A stretch of DNA of 64,000 nt, taken from the NCBI GenBank assembly GCA_041394325.1, contig JAWKIJ010000001.1, positions 1,364,001 through 1,428,000 of the forward strand, written 5' to 3'. The translations under genes and the position numbers were made by a program. Positions within the stretch are counted from its first letter, which is position 1, and each line of letters starts with the position of its first letter. This DNA is from JAWKIJ01 sp041394325 (GTDB lineage: Bacteria; Actinomycetota; Acidimicrobiia; Acidimicrobiales; Microtrichaceae). Positions 34,764-42,291 of this stretch are shown here, piece by piece. The notes beneath the pieces were generated by a model. The model had not been told where the DNA came from. It searched no databases and was given only the letters and a program-made list of their open reading frames with translations.

Positions 34764-36768
34764 GCGAACAGTTGTTGTGGTCGCCGTTGCGCATCGGACC
34801 CGTCACCGTGCGGAACCGTGTGGTGTTCTCGGCTCATCTCACCAACTACGCCACCCAGGATGGGCTGGCCTCGCCGCAGCACGCCGCCTACTACGCCGAA
34901 CGCGCACGTGGTGGCGCCGGGCTGATCATCACCGAGGAGCACTCGACCCATCTCACCGACTGGCCCTACGAGAAGCTGATCCACGGCTTCCGGCCCGAGG
35001 TGGTCGAGGGCTACCGGGCGATCACCGAGGCGGTGCACCGGCATCGGACGCCGATCTTCGCTCAGATCAACCACAACGGGGGGCAGGCCTCGTCGATGTT
35101 CAGCCGCCTGCCCGTGTGGGCGCCTTCGGCGGTGGCCGACCCGTTGTTCCGGGAGGTTCCAAAGGCGGTGAGCGCGTCGGAGATCGACGAGATCGTTGCC
35201 GGTTACGCGCTCGTCGCCGCGCACTGCCGGGAGGGCGGCTTCGACGGGATCGAACTCCAGTGCAGCCACAGTTCGATCGTGCGCGGATTCCTGTCGCCGG
35301 CCACCAACCGGAGGACCGACGACTACGGCGGGCCGATCGAGGCGAGGGCACGGTTACTGGTCGAGATCGTCTCGGCGGTCCGAGAGGCGATCGGTCCGGG
35401 CCTCGCCCTGGGGGTCCGCCTGTGCGGTGACGAACTGATCGACGGTGGCACCACAATCGCCGACGCGGTCGCCACCGCTCGCATCGTCGAGGCGACCGGG
35501 CACGTCGACTACATCAACACCTCCATCGGGGTGGCGACCGCGTCGCTGTTCATGATCGAGGCGTCGATGCACATCCCTCCCAACTACGCGATGTTCATCC
35601 CCTCCGCCCTGCGCGCCGCGGTGGAACTCCCCGTCGTCGGGGTGGGTCGTTTCAAGGATCCGCTCCAGGCGGACCGGGCGCTCCGTGAGGGCCTGTGCGA
35701 CCTCGTGGGAGTGGTGCGCGGCCAGATCGCCGACGCGGACTTCGTCCGCAAGGCCCGGGCCGGTCGCGCCGAAGACGTGCGGTTGTGCCTGTCGTGCAAC
35801 CAGGAGTGCGTCGGCCGAATGGGCCTCAACCGTTGGCTCGGCTGCATCGAGAACCCGAGGACCGGTCGCGAGTCACAGGGGGTCGGGCTGGCGGCGCCGG
35901 TCGCCCGTCGCCGCCGGGTCCTGGTCGTCGGCGCGGGTCCCGCGGGTATGCAGGCGGCGATCGCAGCGGCCCGCAACGGACATCACGTCACGGTGCTCGA
36001 ACGCGAACGCGAGGTCGGCGGGCAGCTTCGGATCGCCGCGACGGTGCCCAACCGCGCGGAGCTGGGCGACCTGGTGCGCAACCAGCTCGCCGAATGCGGG
36101 CGCCTCGGCGTGGTCGTCGAGACGGATGTGGACGCGACCGTCGAAGGGGTGCGGGCGCACGGGGCCGACGAGGTCGTCGTCGCGACCGGCGCCGTGCCTG
36201 CACGGCCGTGGTGGGCGCCCGAAGAGGCCGACTGGATCGTCGACGTGCGCGACGTCCTCGAAGGCCGTGCGCATCCCCAGGGCGACGTCGTCGTGCTCGA
36301 CGAGGTCGGCTTCCACCACGCCACCTCGGTGGCCGAGCTCCTCGCCGACCGAGGTTGTCGGGTCGAGGTCGTCACCCCGGCATGGTCGTCGGCCAGGACC
36401 TCGGGATCACGTTGGACATGGAGAACTGGTGGATCCGGGCGACGGCCAAGGGGATCGTCCAGACGATCGAACTCGTGCCGATGGGCGTCGACGCGGCGAC
36501 CCGCACGGTCGCGTTCCAACATCATCCGACCGGCCGGGACGTGCAGCGCACGGTGGATGCGATGGTGTTGGCGGTGCCCGCTTCGCCGGCGGACTCCCTC
36601 TACTTCGCGTTGAAGGAGGCGGGTGTCGCGGTGCAACGGGTGGGCGACTGCGTCGCACCGAGGCGCGCGCATGCGGCGGTGATCGACGGTGAACGGGTCG
36701 GCTCGGCAATCGGCAGCCGTCTGGCGGGCAGGCCTCCCATGTTGCGGCGCTCTATGCGTCGTCGTTGA
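34760..36768 (+). CDS. Mycofactocin-system FadH/OYE family oxidoreductase (second copy), frame broken and C-terminus altered
   Basis: A paralogue of the preceding gene, about 669 residues. GTG 34760 overlaps its stop. The OYE barrel (RIGPVTVRNRVVFSAHLTNY, QINHNGGQASSMF, RGFLSPATNRRTDDYGG), the 4Fe-4S cysteines (CLSCNQEC, LGCIENP) and the Rossmann motif (LVVGAGPAGMQAAIAAA) are present. The frame changes at the C-run 36375-36378; one more C joins VEVVTPG to MVVGQDLGITLDMENWW. Past about 36723 the frame runs into a copy of DUF222 sequence and stops in it, giving an Arg-rich ending (GRPPMLRRSMRRR). The native C-terminus may therefore be lost by about 15-25 residues. Confidence 0.8.
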
Positions 36769-36840
36769 CCGATGCCGAACTGTTCGACGGGGCGGTCGCT
36801 CTCGAACAGGCGCGGGCCCGGCTCGACGCGGCGGTAGTTC
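36724..36840 (+). pseudogene. Remnant of a DUF222/13E12 gene (N-terminal fragment)
   Basis: About 115 bases that read, out of frame with the OYE gene, QASHVAALYASSLTDAELFD followed by GAVALEQARARLDAA. This is nearly the same as the minus-strand gene at 23.6-23.7 kb (QASHVAALDASSLSDAELFD, then GVVGLEQARARLDAA). DNA identity is high, with long exact runs such as GCCTCCCATGTTGCGGCGCT. The copy starts after the first ten codons of that gene and ends abruptly before the SurE stop at 36846. It looks like the scar of a larger insertion or recombination event. Confidence 0.8.
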
Positions 36841-36845
36841 CGGCC

Positions 36846-37673
36846 TCAGCCGAGTCCGACGTCGCTGACGACGATGAAACCGGCGTTGAACGAGGTGACG
36901 TCGTCGGTGCCGGTGGCGCTGCTCGTGCAGTCGACACCCGCGACCAGTGCCCGGTCGGTCGGGGAGAGGGCGGGAGGCTCCTCGACCGTGCCCCTCACCT
37001 TGCCCGAAGCGCAACTCGGTGCGTTGATGTTGGCCACGGTGGCCTTCTGCAACGATCCGGCGTGTTCGTCGAGCCATGCCATGGCCGCCTGCACCGCTGC
37101 GGAATAGTCGATCTCGGTGCCGCCGGCGGGTAGTCCCTGGCTGATCGCCACCGCCGGCAGGCCGCGCCGCGCCGCGGCTCGGGCCGCGCCGACGGTCCCC
37201 GAGATCGACAGAACCGGTCCGAGGTTCTGACCGAGGTTCACACCGCTCATGACCAGATCCGGCGGAGTCCCGGCCAGCACGGTGTCGAGCCCGTAGACGA
37301 CCGAGTCCGCGGGTGTTCCCTTCACCGCCACCGCGGCAAGCCCACCGGCAGTGGCCGTGTCCGTCGCGGTCGGTGACGGTGTCGTGGAGTCGCCCTTGCC
37401 GCTCTGGTTCTCGGCCGGGGCGACGATTACGACACGCGAGACGTCGGCGCGGCCGGACAGTGCACGGGTGAGCTGGTCGATTCCCTCGGCGTGCACCCCG
37501 TCGTCGTTGCTCACCAGTACGACCAGCCCTCTCGCCGGGGTGTTCGTGCTGGTCGTCGTCCTCGCAGCATCGAGCGTCGTCGGGCCCGAGGCGTTCCCGT
37601 CGCCACCGCACCCCGTCGTCGAGGCCGCAAGGGCGAGGGTTACGAGCAGGATCGTGTTCACCGATCGTCGCAT
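36846..37673 (-). CDS. surE: SurE-family phosphatase as a predicted lipoprotein
   Basis: A 275-residue SurE-type survival protein (5'/3'-nucleotidase or acid phosphatase fold). The metal site motif VSNDDGVHAEGI, the VIVAPAENQSGKGDS loop and the SGVNLGQNLG loop are all present. The N-terminus MRRSVNTILLVTLALAASTTGC is, in effect, a lipoprotein signal with a lipobox ending at Cys22, followed by a Thr-rich linker. Ordinary SurE is cytoplasmic, so an exported, lipid-anchored form is unusual. It converges on the DUF222 remnant and the OYE operon. Confidence 0.85.
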   Translation of the reverse strand: MRRSVNTILLVTLALAASTTGCGGDGNASGPTTLDAARTTTSTNTPARGLVVLVSNDDGVHAEGIDQLTRALSGRADVSRVVIVAPAENQSGKGDSTTPSPTATDTATAGGLAAVAVKGTPADSVVYGLDTVLAGTPPDLVMSGVNLGQNLGPVLSISGTVGAARAAARRGLPAVAISQGLPAGGTEIDYSAAVQAAMAWLDEHAGSLQKATVANINAPSCASGKVRGTVEEPPALSPTDRALVAGVDCTSSATGTDDVTSFNAGFIVVSDVGLG

Positions 37674-37718
37674 CGCCGCACGATATCGAGTCGAACCCCG
37701 ATGGCGACGGTGTTCGAC

Positions 37719-38744
37719 TCACTCGAACTCGGCCGGCAACTCCCAGGGGGCGGTCGGTAGTGGATCGCCCGTCTCCAGGAAGGTCTTCAGGTTGGACAGG
37801 GCGGCCGGCCAGCCATGCTCGGCGGCCGTCCGGGTCGATCCCTCCAGTCCTTCGTGCAGCACCGTGAGACGGGTGACCGTCGTGAAGTCGTCGAGTCGGT
37901 AGGTGACCCGCGACGGTGGGGTTTCCGGTCCGGTTCGCTCCTCCCATGTCGTGACAAGGCGCTTCGGCCGTGTCGCCTCCAGGACCTCGCCGTCGACGAC
38001 GGTCGCCCCCGCACCGTCGTCGTGTCGGTTGCGCCACCGCGACCCCACTTCCCATGACGACTCGTTGCGACGGCCCCACCACGCGGCCGTGAGGTCCCCG
38101 TCGGTCAGCGCAGCCCACACGTCGTCGGCCGAGGCGCCCAGGTACAGCACGACCTGCAACGGCAGCGCGTCCGCGCCACGGTCCACGGTGGGTGCCACAT
38201 CGACCGCGCCCGCCGGGTGGGTGGAGAGGTCAACGGGTCCGAGGGCGTGGATCCATCGGGTGTCGTGCTCGCCGGGTCTGCGGTCGAGTGGTCGCACGAG
38301 TGGATCGGTCCGTACGGCCATGGACTCGAGCGCGGCGTCGACGGCGCCGCGGTCGGCGAAGGGGTGGAGCCGCTCGGATCTGGTCTTCAGCTCACCGGCG
38401 GACTGGGGGCCGCGCAACAGCAACAACGTCACGATCGCCCGTTCGGCGTCGTCGATCCCGATTCGCTCGTCGAGCACCTGCCGGAATTTCACCGCCCGGG
38501 CACCGCCTGACGCGTAGACGATCCGTGCGAGGCCACGGGCCTTCAGGCGGTCGATCGCCTCGGTCACCGTCCGGTCGTCGAAGTCGACGACCGGGTCCCG
38601 GCTGTTCTTCTGGTTGCACGCCGTGCGTAGAGCGTTGAGCGTCATCGGGTACGTGTCGGGAACGGTGCGCTGCTTCTCCATCAGCGCCCCGATCACCCGT
38701 TGCTCGACGGTGTCGAGTTCGGGAAGGCCGTCGGATGGCTCCAT
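37719..38744 (-). CDS. DUF480 (YceH-like) domain fused to SRPBCC/AHSA1 domain
   Basis: A 341-residue protein from ATG 38744. The first 180 residues match the DUF480/YceH family of paired winged-helix domains (QRVIGALMEKQRTVPDTYPM, LNALRTACNQKNSRDPV, AERAIVTLLLLRGPQSAGEL). The last 140 residues are an SRPBCC/AHSA1-type hydrophobic pocket domain (YLGASADDVWAALTDGDLTAAWWGRR, VTRLTVLHEGLEG). The two usually occur as separate proteins. It is divergent from the Asp-rich peptide gene over 70 bases, so it may share control with that operon. A ligand-sensing DNA-binding role is possible but not shown. Confidence 0.75.
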   Translation of the reverse strand: MEPSDGLPELDTVEQRVIGALMEKQRTVPDTYPMTLNALRTACNQKNSRDPVVDFDDRTVTEAIDRLKARGLARIVYASGGARAVKFRQVLDERIGIDDAERAIVTLLLLRGPQSAGELKTRSERLHPFADRGAVDAALESMAVRTDPLVRPLDRRPGEHDTRWIHALGPVDLSTHPAGAVDVAPTVDRGADALPLQVVLYLGASADDVWAALTDGDLTAAWWGRRNESSWEVGSRWRNRHDDGAGATVVDGEVLEATRPKRLVTTWEERTGPETPPSRVTYRLDDFTTVTRLTVLHEGLEGSTRTAAEHGWPAALSNLKTFLETGDPLPTAPWELPAEFE

Positions 38745-38814
38745 CGACCAGACGCTATTGCCCGTGCCGTCGACCTGCGGCGGGCCGTTCGCCGGTAGTG
38801 GATACAGTCCGCTC

Positions 38815-39051
38815 ATGACCATCACCGATGACGACATCACCGCCGGCCCCGCGGACGAAGAGCTCACGACGCTGACACTCGGCGACTCCGACGCCTCCGA
38901 CGGCGGCGACAGTGACGGCACCGACGGCGGCGACTCCGACGGGTCCGACGGGGGCGACAGTGACGGCACCGACGGCGGCGACTCCGACGGGTCCGACGGG
39001 GGCGACAGTGACGGCACCGACGGCGGCGACTCCGACGGGTCCGACGCCTGA
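38815..39051 (+). CDS. Asp/Gly/Ser-rich repeat peptide, candidate substrate of the adjacent oxygenase
   Basis: A 78-residue peptide with no cysteine, lysine or aromatic residue. A 27-residue leader-like part (MTITDDDITAGPADEELTTL, then TLGDSDA) is followed by three perfect copies of the 16-residue unit GDSDGTDGGDSDGSDG, ending SDA. The TGA overlaps a CTG (CTGA) that would start the JmjC/cupin_4 gene, and that gene overlaps the next, so the three are translationally coupled. The layout leader plus repeated core plus modifying oxygenase suggests a ribosomally made, modified peptide, with Asp or Ser hydroxylation the likely chemistry (inference). The alternative is that a missing base splits a single longer protein here. 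Confidence 0.65.
   Translation: MTITDDDITAGPADEELTTLTLGDSDASDGGDSDGTDGGDSDGSDGGDSDGTDGGDSDGSDGGDSDGTDGGDSDGSDA
38905..39048. repeat. Three tandem 48-base repeats in the Asp-rich peptide gene
   Basis: Units 38905-38952, 38953-39000 and 39001-39048 are identical apart from the last bases of the third. Each codes for GDSDGTDGGDSDGSDG. The repeats carry no spacers and stay in frame, so this is an expanded coding repeat and not a CRISPR array. Exact identity at the DNA level suggests recent expansion. Confidence 0.92.
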
Positions 39052-40334
39052 ACGACCGAGTTCCTCCCGAGCAGGACGAGTCGGCCCTGTTCGATTCCGA
39101 AGCGCACTGGCAGGTCCGGCGCGTCCTCCATCGGGACGCGCCGGACCTCGCCGCGCTCGTCGACGACGCCGCGACGTTCCGTTCGATCGACCTGTTCACC
39201 CGGCCCCGGGCATTTCCCGCACCGACCGGATCCGGCACGCCTGCTCTCACCTTCACCGACCCCGATCGCCTGTGGGACGACTTCTTGGGGCGCGGCACTC
39301 GTCGGCCCGCGTTCCGTCTGGTGGAGAACGGAGTCAACCTCGTGGCGTCCACCGTCACCCGTCGTGTGGGGATGGGCAATCGATCCCTCGACGACGTGGT
39401 CGATCCCGCGGCCGTGGTTCGCCGCTACCGGGACGGGGCGACCGTCTCGCTACAAGGCCTGCAGCACACCGACCCGGAGCTGGCCCGGCTGGCCAACAAC
39501 CTCGCACTCGAACTCGATCACCGCACCCAGGTCAACGCGTACCTGTCGCCCTCGAATGCCCGGGGCCTCGACCTCCACCTCGACTTCCACGACGTGTTCG
39601 TGGTGCAGGTGCGCGGTGTCAAGCGGTGGCGCGTCTGGGACCCGCTCCCCGATGTCCGCCATCCTGTGAAGGGTCTGCACCGCGCGACGGGCCCGACACT
39701 CGACGAACTCGGCGATCCGTCCCTCGACCTGACGATGCGGCCCGGTGACCGCCTCTACCTGCCACGGGGCTTCCTCCACGCCGCCGAGACGATCGACGTC
39801 GCATCGGAGCACCTCACCGTCGGGCTCGTGCCGCTCCGCTGGGATCGGGTGCTGCACCGCTGCATCGACGCCGAGGTCGCGGGCGGGCGTTTCGCCGAGT
39901 CGCTTCCCGCCGGGCTGCTGTCGCCGGGCGCGGTCGCCGCACTCGGGTCCGCGGTCGCGTTCCCCTCGCTGCCGGCCGACGCGGTGGCGCGATGGGCGGG
40001 CTCGTCACTACAGCGGTGGATGGTCACCGAGATATGGCGTCGGCAACCGCTGACCCGCGTCCCGCCGCGGGATCTTCCCAGACCGGGCGACGGGGCGCCG
40101 TTGCACTGGACGCCCGGCCCACTGATCTGGCTGACCACAGAAGGCGGTCGCGCACGGCTCGGCTTCGGCGACCGGCGACTCGACCTGCCGATCGGTGCAC
40201 TCGGATACCTGTCGTCACTGGTGGCCGCCGACCCGGCGGTCGACCTCGCATCGATCGAAGCCGACCTCGATGCGTCGTCCAGAGGTGTCGTCCTCCGGCG
40301 GATGTTGGGCGAGGGGCTCGTCGCGCATGACTGA
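39048..40334 (+). CDS. JmjC/cupin_4 (ROXA-like) 2-oxoglutarate oxygenase
   Basis: A 428-residue protein. The iron site is visible: HLDFHDVFVVQV gives His177-x-Asp179, and LYLPRGFLHAAE gives His244. RGVKRWRVWDP and a C-terminal winged-helix-like part follow, as in ribosomal oxygenases (ROXA/YcfD type) that hydroxylate protein side chains with Fe(II) and 2-oxoglutarate. No ATG or GTG lies in frame before residue 80. The CTG at 39048, in the four-base overlap CTGA with the repeat peptide, is the best start. The 3' end overlaps the sucrase/ferredoxin-like gene by 8 bases. Coupling to the peptide makes that peptide the obvious substrate candidate. Confidence 0.75.
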   Translation: MNDRVPPEQDESALFDSEAHWQVRRVLHRDAPDLAALVDDAATFRSIDLFTRPRAFPAPTGSGTPALTFTDPDRLWDDFLGRGTRRPAFRLVENGVNLVASTVTRRVGMGNRSLDDVVDPAAVVRRYRDGATVSLQGLQHTDPELARLANNLALELDHRTQVNAYLSPSNARGLDLHLDFHDVFVVQVRGVKRWRVWDPLPDVRHPVKGLHRATGPTLDELGDPSLDLTMRPGDRLYLPRGFLHAAETIDVASEHLTVGLVPLRWDRVLHRCIDAEVAGGRFAESLPAGLLSPGAVAALGSAVAFPSLPADAVARWAGSSLQRWMVTEIWRRQPLTRVPPRDLPRPGDGAPLHWTPGPLIWLTTEGGRARLGFGDRRLDLPIGALGYLSSLVAADPAVDLASIEADLDASSRGVVLRRMLGEGLVAHD

Positions 40335-41286
40335 ACGCTCCGCACCGCGCTTCGAGTGTGCCCCGGCGTCGTGCGCGCGGGCCGAGCCGCTCGACGCCAC
40401 CGCAAGCAGGGTGCCTTCGTGGCTGTTGATCGAGGTGCACGGCGCGTGGGGGGCCGCGGCGATCGAGCAGAGCGCGTTGGGAGAGCACCTGCCACCGGGT
40501 TGGCGAGCCGAGTTGAAACGGCACGGCATCCGCCCTGTTTGCATCCGCCGCCCGCGCCGCCCGCCCGCGTCGGACGACACGTCGGCGGCGACGGTGTTCC
40601 ACGTGCGGCCGCGCCGCCCCGGCGAGGGACGCTCCGAGGTGTGGACGGCCACGGTCGGAGGACTCGACGCGATCGCCGGGCTCTCTGCCGCGATCGTGGC
40701 CGGGCTCGGCGCGCCCGATGCGGGACCGGGGCCACCATGGACACCGACGACCGATCCGATCGCGCTGATCTGCACCAACGGTCGTCACGATCCGTGCTGC
40801 GCGAACTTCGGCCGCCCGCTTGTCCGTGCCCTCGCGGAGGGTCCGTGGGCGGACCGATTGTGGGAGTGCTCCCACATCGGCGGCGACCGGTTCGCGCCCA
40901 ACATGGTGTTGCTCCCCGAGGGCCTGTACTTCGGTCGGCTCGATCCGCGATCAGCGGTGGAGGCGTTGCACGCGTACGCGGCGGGGACGATTTCACCGAC
41001 GCACTTCCGCGGACGGTCCACGTTCCGGCTCCTCGAACAGGCCGCGGAGATCGCCGTGCGCCGACGATTGGCCGATCGCGGCCAGTTTCCGGGGATCGAC
41101 GACGTGCAGGTCGAGTTGCGGGGGGTCCTCGACTCGGTCGCCGAGTTGGTGGTGACGGCTTGCCGGGTGCGGCATCTGGTACGGGTGCGGTGCTCGACCG
41201 AGCAGGTAAGTGAACCACTCACCTGCAAGGGCCCGGGAGACCAACGTGCTCCCCGCTTCGAGGTGCTGGAGATCGCGGCCCGCTGA
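40327..41286 (+). CDS. Sucrase/ferredoxin-like (Apd1-type) thioredoxin-fold [2Fe-2S] protein
   Basis: A 319-residue protein of the sucrase/ferredoxin-like family, thioredoxin-fold proteins that bind a [2Fe-2S] cluster. The signature is CTNGRHDPCCANFGRPL with the later WECSHIGGDRFAPNMVLLPE and GLYFGRL. An N-terminal CAPASCARAEPL adds two cysteines. ATG 40327 overlaps the oxygenase stop. The family name is historical; there is no evidence for sucrase activity. In this operon it could feed electrons to the oxygenase or keep its iron reduced (inference). Confidence 0.8.
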   Translation: MTERSAPRFECAPASCARAEPLDATASRVPSWLLIEVHGAWGAAAIEQSALGEHLPPGWRAELKRHGIRPVCIRRPRRPPASDDTSAATVFHVRPRRPGEGRSEVWTATVGGLDAIAGLSAAIVAGLGAPDAGPGPPWTPTTDPIALICTNGRHDPCCANFGRPLVRALAEGPWADRLWECSHIGGDRFAPNMVLLPEGLYFGRLDPRSAVEALHAYAAGTISPTHFRGRSTFRLLEQAAEIAVRRRLADRGQFPGIDDVQVELRGVLDSVAELVVTACRVRHLVRVRCSTEQVSEPLTCKGPGDQRAPRFEVLEIAAR

Positions 41287-41311
41287 TCCCGACCGGCGAT
41301 TCGCGAGCGTG

Positions 41312-42196
41312 TCAGGCGACCTCGAAGCCTTTGATCATGCCCACCATCACGTGGGCGGGTGCGTTCTCGGGGGGCGCTCCGGCTCCGGTGTAGCCCACGG
41401 GACGCGGGCAGAGGATCACGTAGGTGCCCCTCGTCAGCCGTGCGGTCACGCTGCCGGTCCCTCCGGGAGTGGTGAACGCTCCGTCCACGACGTCCTTGCC
41501 GACCTTCGTCAGAGCCTCGAACGGATCTCCCGTGGCGTTCTTGATCGCATCGGTCACCGCCTTCACCGGGTCGCCGCGCACGTCCTTGTTGAGACGGATG
41601 AGCACGATCATGTGGGCGTTCTGACCCTGCGACGTTCCCTTGAACGACACCGGACCTTCGGGGAGCGTTGCGGGCATCCCCTCGTATGCGTAGTCACGGA
41701 AGGTCAGATCGACCTTGGTGAACCCGCAGTGGTCGTGCACCCAGTTCCCGAGGGTGCTGAAGGCGACGGTCGGCGAATCCGCCTCGAGTTGGGACGTGTC
41801 GCCTCCCGCTGCCACCGCGGCGAGCGCGGAGGTGAGTGTGCCGAGCGGCGCCGTGAGCTCGGTCGGCGGGTCCTGGTCACGGGTGAGGAGCGCGTTCATC
41901 CGGAGAGCGTCGGCTTTGATCTCGTTGGGTGGCGTGCTCTCGTCGAAGATCTGCGATGCCACCTTGTCGACATCTATCCACGCGTCGCACAGCTCCCGAT
42001 GGCCGCTCGTGACCCGCTTCGCGGTGGTCCCCGAGCCGGCGCGTCCGGAGGTCGTGGCGCTCCCGCTCGCGACGGAGCTCTTGGAGTCGGTCTTGGCGCA
42101 TGCCGGCATCAGGAGGACGGCGGCGGCGAGCACGGTCGCGGGGATGAGCCCTCGATGTTGCCGGTGGCGCGGAGGTGAGGAGTGTTCGGTGCGCAT
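41312..42196 (-). CDS. Putative lipoprotein of unknown function
   Basis: A 294-residue predicted lipoprotein. ATG 42196 is preceded by a strong ribosome site (GGAGGA, 42206-42211). The signal LIPATVLAAAVLLMPAC ends in a lipobox with Cys33; a Ser/Thr/Gly linker follows. The mature domain has no recognised motif; it contains HRELCDAWIDVDKVASQIFD, GNWVHDHCGF and a C-terminal YVILCPRPVGYTG. Cys pairs may form disulfides. It converges on the sucrase/ferredoxin-like gene and lies downstream of lon on the same strand (95 bases). Confidence 0.65.
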   Translation of the reverse strand: MRTEHSSPPRHRQHRGLIPATVLAAAVLLMPACAKTDSKSSVASGSATTSGRAGSGTTAKRVTSGHRELCDAWIDVDKVASQIFDESTPPNEIKADALRMNALLTRDQDPPTELTAPLGTLTSALAAVAAGGDTSQLEADSPTVAFSTLGNWVHDHCGFTKVDLTFRDYAYEGMPATLPEGPVSFKGTSQGQNAHMIVLIRLNKDVRGDPVKAVTDAIKNATGDPFEALTKVGKDVVDGAFTTPGGTGSVTARLTRGTYVILCPRPVGYTGAGAPPENAPAHVMVGMIKGFEVA

Positions 42197-42291
42197 GAGC
42201 GAATCCTCCTCGACCGTGCCCGCCGAGGCGAGGGTGTCAGCCGTCGGAGATCGGTGGTGCCAGCACCCCCGCGCCGTCGCCTGCGGCGGGC

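Noticed and set aside
38905..39048. Short tandem repeats as a possible CRISPR array
   Set aside because: Units are contiguous, have no spacers, stay in frame and code for a regular 16-residue peptide unit.
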